Source: an uncultured Alistipes sp. (lineage in GTDB: Bacteria; Bacteroidota; Bacteroidia; Bacteroidales; Rikenellaceae). Taken from it: a stretch of DNA of 12,036 nt. The stretch is taken from the NCBI GenBank assembly GCA_958449275.1, contig CAUDHE010000071.1:1-12036 (forward strand). The letters run 5' to 3'. Made by a program: the position numbers and the translations under genes. Positions 6,822-12,036 of the stretch are shown here, piece after piece; positions within the stretch are counted from its first letter, which is position 1, and every line of letters starts with the position of its first letter. The notes under the pieces are model-generated. The model was not told the origin of the DNA, searched no databases, and was given only the letters and a program-made list of their open reading frames with translations.

Positions 6822-7916
6822 ATGACACGAAAACACTACCATATATATAGTACTCATACGGCGGATTTCGATCGTGCCGCAGCAGAACTCGCCGATCGCG
6901 CCGCAGCGGACGGAGAAATCGTTATCAGAATGGTATTCTTCGGAGAAACAGTCGATAACAACGATTATATCGAGCGACGCGACAAGATACGCCGAATATG
7001 CGCCGAACGGTTCGGCGAGCGATGTCCTCTCGTCGGGCTGGTGGCGCAGAAACCATTGCGCAGCACGCTCGCGGCCGAAGCGACAGTGCTCGCGAAACCT
7101 GCGAAAATCGTTCGACACGATGATTATGCGGTAATAGACGACAGAGAAATAATATCGGGTAATTTGCAGACCGATCTCACGATCGACATAGGCAGCCAGG
7201 CCGACACCGTATTCCGACGCATGACCGAAATACTCACGGCGGAGGGGTTTGCCGCAACCGACATAGCACGGCAGTGGAACTACATAGAACGGATAACCCG
7301 CATGGCACCCGAAGGGCAACATTATCAGATGTTCAACGATGCACGCAGCCGATTCTACGATCGTTGCGCGTGGCCGAACGGCTACCCCGCCGCCACGGGA
7401 ATAGGCACCGCAACGGGCGGAGTGGCGGTAATGTTCGACGCCGTACGCGGCGCGACGATCAACGTTCCGATAGACAATCCGTTGCAGGTGGCGGCGCATG
7501 CGTATTCACAGGACGTATTGATAGACAGACCCGAAAACCGCGACAAGACAACGCCCAAATTCGAACGTGCACGTTACCTCGCCGATGGCGACGCCGCCTT
7601 GATATACATATCGGGGACGGCGGCCATACGCGGGGAGGAGAGTTGCCGCAGCGATATCGAGGAGCAGACGGGCATGACGATGGACAACATAGAGACTCTT
7701 ACCGGCACGGAGAACCTCGCCCGATACGGAATAGAGAATGTCGCGACCGATTACGCCCTGTTGAGAGTATACATCAAGCGTGAAGGCGATGCCTTGGCGG
7801 CGGAGAGATGGATGACGAAAAACTATCCCGACACACCTGCACTCTACCTCGCGGCCGACATTTGTCGCGAGGAGCTGTTGGTAGAGATCGAGGGGATAGC
7901 ACATGAGAAATTGTAA
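6822..7916 (+). CDS. Chorismatase-like protein (FkbO/Hyg5 family, YjgF/Rid-type fold)
   Basis: Chorismatases hydrolyse chorismate, releasing pyruvate, to give dihydroxycyclohexadienoate or 3-/4-hydroxybenzoate, typically to prime natural-product or pigment pathways. I assign this 364-residue cytoplasmic protein (no signal peptide) from ordered motifs: QWNYIERI (151-158), QHYQMFNDARSRFY (166-179), GYPAATGIG (187-195), IDNPLQVAAHAYS (217-229), SGTAAIRGEES (264-274), and the C-terminal CREELLVEIEG (348-358). The last motif contains glutamates at the place where the family has its catalytic acid. Length agrees with FkbO/Hyg5 (about 340). The N-terminal 100 residues are poorly conserved, as in that family. 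It starts 3 nt after the cytochrome stop, so it is expressed with it. A chorismate-consuming enzyme beside an IclR regulator suggests an aromatic intermediate. The product type cannot be decided by eye, and the protein could be a related Rid-fold enzyme with a different substrate. Confidence 0.78.
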   Translation: MTRKHYHIYSTHTADFDRAAAELADRAAADGEIVIRMVFFGETVDNNDYIERRDKIRRICAERFGERCPLVGLVAQKPLRSTLAAEATVLAKPAKIVRHDDYAVIDDREIISGNLQTDLTIDIGSQADTVFRRMTEILTAEGFAATDIARQWNYIERITRMAPEGQHYQMFNDARSRFYDRCAWPNGYPAATGIGTATGGVAVMFDAVRGATINVPIDNPLQVAAHAYSQDVLIDRPENRDKTTPKFERARYLADGDAALIYISGTAAIRGEESCRSDIEEQTGMTMDNIETLTGTENLARYGIENVATDYALLRVYIKREGDALAAERWMTKNYPDTPALYLAADICREELLVEIEGIAHEKL

Positions 7917-7930
7917 TGCCAAAGGCATTA
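7914..7930 (+). repeat. Short perfect hairpin over the chorismatase-like stop codon
   Basis: TAATGCC and GGCATTA form a 7-bp stem with a 3-nt AAA loop, and the TAA stop is part of the stem. No U-tract follows. With the larger hairpin next to it, this is probably an RNA-processing or stabilising element between cistrons rather than a terminator. Confidence 0.6.
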
Positions 7931-7932
7931 CT

Positions 7933-7980
7933 ATCCTCGGCGGCTCGCGCTTTACGCACGACTCCGCAGCCGCCGAAGAT
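7933..7980 (+). repeat. Large intercistronic stem-loop
   Basis: TCGGCGGCT (7937-7945) and AGCCGCCGA (7968-7976) pair perfectly. After one C/A mismatch the stem extends by three more pairs (ATC 7933-7935 with GAT 7978-7980). The loop is 22 nt and no U-tract follows, so termination should be weak at most. It lies 43 nt before the last gene of the operon. I found no promoter between 7917 and 8023, so the last gene depends on read-through past this structure, which may set the ratio of the last protein to the first three. Confidence 0.7.
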
Positions 7981-8023
7981 GAAACATAATTAAACAAAGA
8001 CCTATAAAATAAACAGCGACGAC

Positions 8024-11000
8024 ATGAAAACCGAAATCCTAATTATTTCAGCGATTTTCTGGGCCGCGGCGACTCAGGCTCAGGTCACGCCCGAACAGGC
8101 GCAACGCATGCGCACTGAGGCCGAAACGGAGTATTTCGACATCGGATCGGTGCGCTGCGCATACGACGATTTCCGCAAAAACCCCGATTACGATGCCGAG
8201 CGTTACGCCGCTAAACTCGGCGAATTGGAGAAACTTTGCGCCGAGAACGCCGACAAAGAGCGCATAATAGAGCTGAAACGCGAGATTCTGCTCTCGAACC
8301 CTTTGCTGAACGACGCGAAGATCATCGTCGGACGGTATCGTCTGGGCGACGACAAGGCGCGGCGGGTATGGGCGCCCGCGCTCGGAACGCAGGATAACAA
8401 CTGGTCGAACCAATCGTCGGCGGCACGAAGCGGATTCGACGCCGAGATAGCCGAGCTGAGCAATCTGCGCGGCGAGGTGAAGAGCCGAACGATATACAAA
8501 CCCGCCAACGGATCGTCGGTGACCGATCTGCTGCTGCACTGGGACGGCGAGCGCATTCTGTTCACGGCAGCGGACGAGAGCGGCCGCTGGAGCGTATACG
8601 AGGTGCGGCGCGACGGCACGGGACTGCACAAGGCAATCACCGTCGACGAACCCGATCTGGAGTTTTTCGATGCGGCATACATGCCGAGCGGGCGAATCAT
8701 AGCAATGAGCAACATCGGTTATCAGGGCGTGCCGTGCGTGAACGGATCAGATCAGGTGGGCAACATGATCGCTTACGAACCCGAAACGGGAGAAATGCGC
8801 CGCATGACGTTCGATCAGGATGCCAACTGGCACCCGCGCGTGATGAACAACGGCCGTCTGATGTATGTACGCTGGGAATACACCGACCTGACACACTACT
8901 ATTCGCGTTTCGTCATGCACGCCAACCCCGACGGCACCGAAACAAAAGCGTTGTACGGCAGCGGAGGATGGTTCCCCAACAGCATTTTCGACATACAGCC
9001 CCTGCCCGACGGAAACAACACTTTCGTCGGCATCATATCGGGCCATCACGGCATAGCGCGCTCGGGACGCCTCATACTGTTCGACCCTTCGCGAGGACGC
9101 AAGGAGACCCGGGGCATGATTCAGGAGATGCCTTTCGGCAAACGCCCAATAGTACCGATCATAAAAGACGAACTGGTGAACGGCGTGTGGCCCCAATTCA
9201 TAAAACCATATCCCGTAAGTGACAAATACTTCCTCGTATCGGCCAAACTGACGCCCGAATCGCTGTGGGGAATATATCTGGTGGACGTATACGACAACAT
9301 GACGCTGCTGGCCGAATACGAAGGCGAAGGTCTCATCAATCCCATAATCGTCAACAAGCGTCCCACTCCGCCCGTCATTCCCGACCGCATAAAGCGCGGC
9401 GACAAGGAGGCTACGGTATTCATACAGGATATATATCAGGGCGAGGGATTGCCGCAGGTTCCCGTCGGAACGGTGAAAAAACTGCGTGTGTTCGCATACG
9501 AATACACCTATGTGGATTCGGCATCGGACCACATAGCGCAGGGTATCCAGAGCGGATGGGACATAAAACGAAACCTGGGCGAAGCGGATGTCGAACCCGA
9601 CGGATCGGCCATATTCAAGATACCCGCCAACACCCCCGTGTCGTTCCAACCTCTGGACGAGGAGGGACGCGCAATACAATGGATGCGAAGCTGGGTCACG
9701 GCCATGCCCGGCGAGGTAGTGTCGTGCGTGGGCTGCCACGAGGATCAGAACTCGATCCCCGTACCCAAGCGCGTGGCGGCATCGACCAAATCGCCTTCGG
9801 CATTGCAGACGCCCGAAGGCGGAGTACGCCCGTTCACGTTCGACCTGGAGATCCAGCCCATACTCGACCGCAATTGCGTAGCGTGCCACAACGCCGAAGG
9901 GGTGAAGCCCGACTTCGGCGGGGGCAAGAAGGTAGCCGACGCACCGAGCCGTACGGCAGCCTCGGGCAGGCTCGATCTGTCGCAAAGTTACCTCAATCTG
10001 CACCCTTACGTCAACCGTCAGGGTCCCGAGGCCGACATATACGTTATGAAACCATACGAGTATCACGCCTCGACCAGCGAACTGGTGCGCATACTAAAGG
10101 GCGGGCATCACGGTGTGAAGCTCAGCGACAAGGAGTGGCGCACGATATACAACTGGATCGACTTCAACGCGCCGTGCCACAGCAGTTTTGTTTACAACAA
10201 AGTGTCGTACTGCCCTACCGACCAATATTCGCGCCGCATAGAGCTGGCCAACAAATATGCCGACGGAGCAGGCGTGGAATGGCAGCGCGAGATCGACGAC
10301 TATGCGGAGTATCTGCGCACGCATCCCGCACCCAAGGCCGAGCGTACGATAAGCGATCTGCCGGCATACAAGGATGCCAAGACCAAGCATTTCCCATTCA
10401 CCGAGGAGCAGGCCAAAGAGATGGCCGAACGCTACGGCGAGACGCGGCGCACGATAGAGTTGTCGCCCGAGGTGAAGATGACATTCGTACGCATACCTGC
10501 AGGCACGTTCGTAATGGGTAACAACCGTCGCGGCGCAGGCAATGCGCCCGAGAGCGTGGTGAAGATAACACGTCCGTTCTGGATGTCGGAGACGGAGGTT
10601 ACCAACCGCCAGTACAACACGGTAGATCCGACTCACGACAGTCGCTACACGGCACAGTTTTGGAAAGATCATGTGGGTCCCGGATATGCCGCCAATCGTC
10701 CCGATCAACCCGTAACCCGCATAAGCTGGAATCAGGCGACGGAATTTTGCCGCGTCATAGGCGAACGCTGCGGAGTGAAAGTCGCACTGCCGACCGAAGC
10801 ACAGTGGGAATGGGCATGCCGCGCAGGCAGCGACACCGATTTCTGGTTCGGCGACCTGAACAGCAATTTCGCCCGAGCTGAAAACTTGGCCGATCGCTCG
10901 TTGCGCAAGATGGCGGTATCGGGAATCGATCCGCAACCCGTATCGGAGAACAGCTGGGTATACCGTTACTACACCTTCATGCCGCGCGAAGATTCGGTGG

Positions 11001-11269
11001 ACGACGGCACGATGACCATAGCCGACGTGGCGCAATACGCTCCCAACGCTTGGGGCCTGTACGACATGCACGGCAATGTGGCCGAATTCACCCGCACGAC
11101 ATACGCCCCCTACCCCTACAAGGGCGAGCCTGCCGAAGGCGACGGCAAGGTAGTGCGCGGCGGCGCATGGAACAGCCGTCCGAAAAACGCCGCAGCATAC
11201 ATCCGCAACTCCTGCCTGGCATGGCAGCCCGCTAACAACGTAGGATTCCGAGTGGTGATCGAGGAATAA
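8024..11269 (+). CDS. Exported HzsA-like propeller / di-haem / SUMF1 (FGE-like) fusion protein
   Basis: The 1081-residue product begins with a Sec signal peptide, probably cut after Ala19 (ATQA/QVT). Residues about 150-560 resemble the propeller and middle region of hydrazine synthase alpha-subunit-like proteins, with blocks such as YMPSGRIIAMSN, FDQDANWHPRV and ISGHHGIARSGRLILFDP. Two c-type haem motifs follow, CVGCH (568-572) and CVACH (618-622). Residues about 815-1080 are a SUMF1/formylglycine-generating-type domain: RIPAGTFVMG, SETEVTNRQYN, LPTEAQWEWACRAG, WGLYDMHGNVAEFTR, RGGAWNSR and NVGFRV. In true formylglycine-generating enzymes two copper-binding cysteines follow the GGS motif; here that stretch (1047-1056) has none, so formylglycine synthesis is unlikely. 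This fusion type occurs in unstudied proteins of planctomycetes and Bacteroidota, from memory. It ends the operon and is closed by a strong terminator. The hydrazine synthase resemblance is architectural; I do not infer hydrazine chemistry. Its actual reaction is unknown. Confidence 0.85.
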   Translation: MKTEILIISAIFWAAATQAQVTPEQAQRMRTEAETEYFDIGSVRCAYDDFRKNPDYDAERYAAKLGELEKLCAENADKERIIELKREILLSNPLLNDAKIIVGRYRLGDDKARRVWAPALGTQDNNWSNQSSAARSGFDAEIAELSNLRGEVKSRTIYKPANGSSVTDLLLHWDGERILFTAADESGRWSVYEVRRDGTGLHKAITVDEPDLEFFDAAYMPSGRIIAMSNIGYQGVPCVNGSDQVGNMIAYEPETGEMRRMTFDQDANWHPRVMNNGRLMYVRWEYTDLTHYYSRFVMHANPDGTETKALYGSGGWFPNSIFDIQPLPDGNNTFVGIISGHHGIARSGRLILFDPSRGRKETRGMIQEMPFGKRPIVPIIKDELVNGVWPQFIKPYPVSDKYFLVSAKLTPESLWGIYLVDVYDNMTLLAEYEGEGLINPIIVNKRPTPPVIPDRIKRGDKEATVFIQDIYQGEGLPQVPVGTVKKLRVFAYEYTYVDSASDHIAQGIQSGWDIKRNLGEADVEPDGSAIFKIPANTPVSFQPLDEEGRAIQWMRSWVTAMPGEVVSCVGCHEDQNSIPVPKRVAASTKSPSALQTPEGGVRPFTFDLEIQPILDRNCVACHNAEGVKPDFGGGKKVADAPSRTAASGRLDLSQSYLNLHPYVNRQGPEADIYVMKPYEYHASTSELVRILKGGHHGVKLSDKEWRTIYNWIDFNAPCHSSFVYNKVSYCPTDQYSRRIELANKYADGAGVEWQREIDDYAEYLRTHPAPKAERTISDLPAYKDAKTKHFPFTEEQAKEMAERYGETRRTIELSPEVKMTFVRIPAGTFVMGNNRRGAGNAPESVVKITRPFWMSETEVTNRQYNTVDPTHDSRYTAQFWKDHVGPGYAANRPDQPVTRISWNQATEFCRVIGERCGVKVALPTEAQWEWACRAGSDTDFWFGDLNSNFARAENLADRSLRKMAVSGIDPQPVSENSWVYRYYTFMPREDSVDDGTMTIADVAQYAPNAWGLYDMHGNVAEFTRTTYAPYPYKGEPAEGDGKVVRGGAWNSRPKNAAAYIRNSCLAWQPANNVGFRVVIEE

Positions 11270-11296
11270 AACCACGGGGAGAGATTACGACACACG

Positions 11297-11330
11297 ATCA
11301 GGCCGCGAGACTTCGCGGCCTGATTATTTA
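11297..11330 (+). terminator. Terminator of the IclR-cytochrome operon
   Basis: ATCAGGCCGCG (11297-11307) and CGCGGCCTGAT (11314-11324) form a perfect 11-bp GC-rich stem with a 6-nt loop, followed by TATTTAT. It starts 28 nt after the stop of the 1081-residue protein. Confidence 0.88.
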
Positions 11331-11342
11331 TCCCTCCCGCCG

Positions 11343-11378
11343 AAAAACAAAAAAGAGGAGAATTTTCATTCTCCTCTT
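11343..11378 (-). terminator. Terminator of the tRNA-Lys gene
   Basis: On the minus strand AAGAGGAGAAT (11378-11368), loop GAAA, and ATTCTCCTCTT (11363-11353) give an 11-bp stem with a GNRA-type tetraloop, followed by a U-rich run (TTTTGTTTTT). It begins 3 nt after the tRNA discriminator base. Confidence 0.92.
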
Positions 11379-11381
11379 CGG

Positions 11382-11454
11382 TGAATCCGCCGGGGCTCGA
11401 ACCCGGGACCCCAACATTAAAAGTGTTGTGCTCTACCGACTGAGCTACGGATTC
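11382..11454 (-). tRNA. tRNA-Lys (anticodon UUU)
   Basis: A 73-nt cloverleaf lies on the minus strand. The acceptor arms are GAATCCG (11454-11448) and CGGATTC (11389-11383), with discriminator A at 11382. The D-arm region is TAGCTCAGTCGGTAGAGC. The anticodon stem CAACA/TGTTG encloses the loop CTTTTAA, giving anticodon TTT (11421-11419). The T-arm contains GGGTTCGAGCCC. The base after ACC is G, so the complete 3' CCA is not encoded and must be added enzymatically. Lysine is assigned from the anticodon. Confidence 0.97.
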
Positions 11455-11460
11455 ATCGTT

Positions 11461-11498
11461 CTAAAAAACTACCGAAGCCGAGGCTTATTGTTTTTTAG
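11461..11498 (-). repeat. Extended stem-loop in the tRNA-Lys 5' leader
   Basis: CTAAAAAAC and GTTTTTTAG are perfect 9-nt complementary arms (11461-11469 and 11490-11498). Between them lies the palindrome AAGCCGAGGCTT (11475-11486), so the leader can fold into one long hairpin ending 6 nt before the mature tRNA 5' end. It may guide 5' processing or stabilise the precursor. The structure is seen; the function is inferred. Confidence 0.55.
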
Positions 11499-11503
11499 TG
11501 GTG

Positions 11504-11535
11504 CAAATGTATGCAAAAAAATCGGTTCGGCCAAA
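11504..11535 (-). promoter_or_regulatory. Promoter of the tRNA-Lys gene
   Basis: On the minus strand TTTG (11535-11532) and TACATTTG (11511-11504, consensus TAnnTTTG) are separated by 20 nt. The predicted start, near 11498, coincides with the beginning of the leader stem-loop. Confidence 0.82.
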
Positions 11536-11573
11536 AGAATTTCGCACAAACTCGGATTTTACCTCGAAAAATA

Positions 11574-11623
11574 TGAAAATCGAGGGGCATTCACGCAAAA
11601 CGCCCCTCGGAATCGGACCGAGG
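11574..11623 (-). terminator. Terminator of the right-edge gene, with overlapping alternative hairpin
   Basis: On the minus strand CGAGGGGC (11609-11602) and GCCCCTCG (11588-11581) form an 8-bp stem followed by ATTTTCATATTTTT, a moderate U-tract. Just before it, CCTCGG (11623-11618) can instead pair with CCGAGG (11610-11605), using part of the terminator's 5' arm. The two folds exclude each other. It lies about 55 nt after the stop codon at 11666. Confidence 0.75.
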
Positions 11624-11665
11624 AGCGTTGCGGGTAATCGTCGCACGGGACGACCGTCGACAATA

Positions 11666-12036
11666 TCAGAACTTGACGGAATTAAGATTCTTGTCGACCA
11701 ATATGCCGTCGACGGGGTTAAGATCGAAAGTCAGTTTGCGCTTTGCCTTGAACGTTATGACCATCAATTCGCCGTCACCGTCGACAGTCTCCTTATCTCC
11801 CACGTTGACGAACGTGGGATAAAGAGCCTTGCTGCCATCGGTATGCAATCGATCGTAGGTCAGATTCTCCGTCTGCTTCATGCCCGAAGGCGTCACTCCT
11901 ACGAATTCGTAAGCCTGCTGGTCGTAAGGAAGCGCGAAGCTGAGGGCATTGACCGAAGCCAGCCCCTTGCCGCTGACCGTGACGGCGATCGTGTCGCCTG
12001 CATCATAGCTCTTGCGGTCGGCTGCGACGGTTATTT
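11666..12036 (-). CDS. C-terminal end of a protein with a cohesin-like domain (runs off the right edge)
   Basis: The frame is open from base 12036 to a TGA at 11668-11666 and gives 122 C-terminal residues. They read as one beta-sandwich domain of the cohesin or similar Ig-like type: SYDAGDTIAVTVSG, then VNALSFALPYDQQAYEFVGV, later GDGELMVITFKAKRKL, ending in VKF. In Bacteroidota such domains often close secreted glycoside hydrolases or other surface proteins and mediate protein or carbohydrate contacts, so the missing N-terminal part may be a carbohydrate-active enzyme, but this cannot be seen here. A GTG at 11896 is not a plausible start, because the domain continues upstream without a break. 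The gene has its own terminator and is separated from the tRNA gene by that gene's promoter. Confidence 0.75.
   Translation of the reverse strand, partial: ITVAADRKSYDAGDTIAVTVSGKGLASVNALSFALPYDQQAYEFVGVTPSGMKQTENLTYDRLHTDGSKALYPTFVNVGDKETVDGDGELMVITFKAKRKLTFDLNPVDGILVDKNLNSVKF

Noticed and set aside
7917..8023. The intercistronic hairpins as an operon-ending terminator
   Set aside because: Neither stem is followed by a U-tract and no new promoter is visible before the next gene, so the operon is best read as continuous with possible partial attenuation.
8024..11269. Reading the 1081-residue protein as a true hydrazine synthase subunit
   Set aside because: The resemblance is to domain architecture only. 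No beta or gamma subunit or hydrazine dehydrogenase-like gene is present, and the chain carries a SUMF1 domain, so anammox chemistry is not supported.
8747..11275. Long open frames opposite and out of frame with the 1081-residue protein (439, 418 and 393 codons)
   Set aside because: They overlap clear propeller, haem and SUMF1 motifs of the real gene, and their translations are low-complexity and Arg- or Val-rich without family motifs.
1..12036. Search for CRISPR arrays, insertion sequences, integrase sites or toxin-antitoxin genes
   Set aside because: I saw no regularly spaced repeats, no transposase or recombinase motifs, and no repeat of the tRNA-Lys 3' end that would mark an attachment site.

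Overview
The window looks like a chromosomal segment of a gut-type Bacteroidota bacterium (order Bacteroidales). An Alistipes/Rikenellaceae-like genome is my best guess, but I cannot prove the genus. The evidence is four promoters of the Bacteroidota type (TTTG or TTG, 19-20 nt, TAnnTTTG), mostly weak or absent Shine-Dalgarno sequences, lipoprotein glycoside hydrolases for host glycans, and a moderately GC-rich coding style. I see no transposase, integrase, phage gene or CRISPR array.

Left part (1-4143, minus strand). The edge holds the N-terminal 248 codons of a TrpB2-type tryptophan synthase beta chain. In front of it lies a complete attenuation leader that is too short for ordinary gene calling: a promoter, a 23-codon leader peptide with tandem Trp codons, and three mutually exclusive pairings ending in an intrinsic terminator. 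This should make trpB2 expression respond to charged tRNA-Trp. Upstream is a two-gene unit for secreted lipoprotein glycosidases, GH20 beta-hexosaminidase then GH109-type NAD-dependent alpha-N-acetylgalactosaminidase, suited to trimming GlcNAc/GalNAc from mucin-like glycans.

Centre (4190-11330, plus strand). A divergent promoter drives an apparent four-gene operon: an IclR-family regulator; a secreted beta-propeller/di-haem c-type cytochrome related to the cytochrome c peroxidase/MauG family, overlapping it by 4 nt; a chorismatase-like (FkbO/Hyg5 type, YjgF fold) enzyme 3 nt later; and, after two intercistronic hairpins, an exported 1081-residue protein. That protein joins a hydrazine-synthase-alpha-like propeller region, two c-type haem motifs and a C-terminal SUMF1/formylglycine-generating-enzyme-like domain. 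A strong terminator closes the operon. I know of no described system with this composition. A reasonable but unproven reading is an aromatic-compound-linked redox or cofactor-maturation pathway: a cytoplasmic chorismate-derived aromatic, two periplasmic cytochromes, and an IclR sensor of the kind often tuned to aromatic acids.

Right part (11343-12036, minus strand). There is a tRNA-Lys(UUU) gene with its own promoter, a long hairpin in its 5' leader and a strong terminator. At the edge lies the 3' end of a protein with a C-terminal cohesin-like domain, followed by its own terminator with overlapping alternative hairpins.
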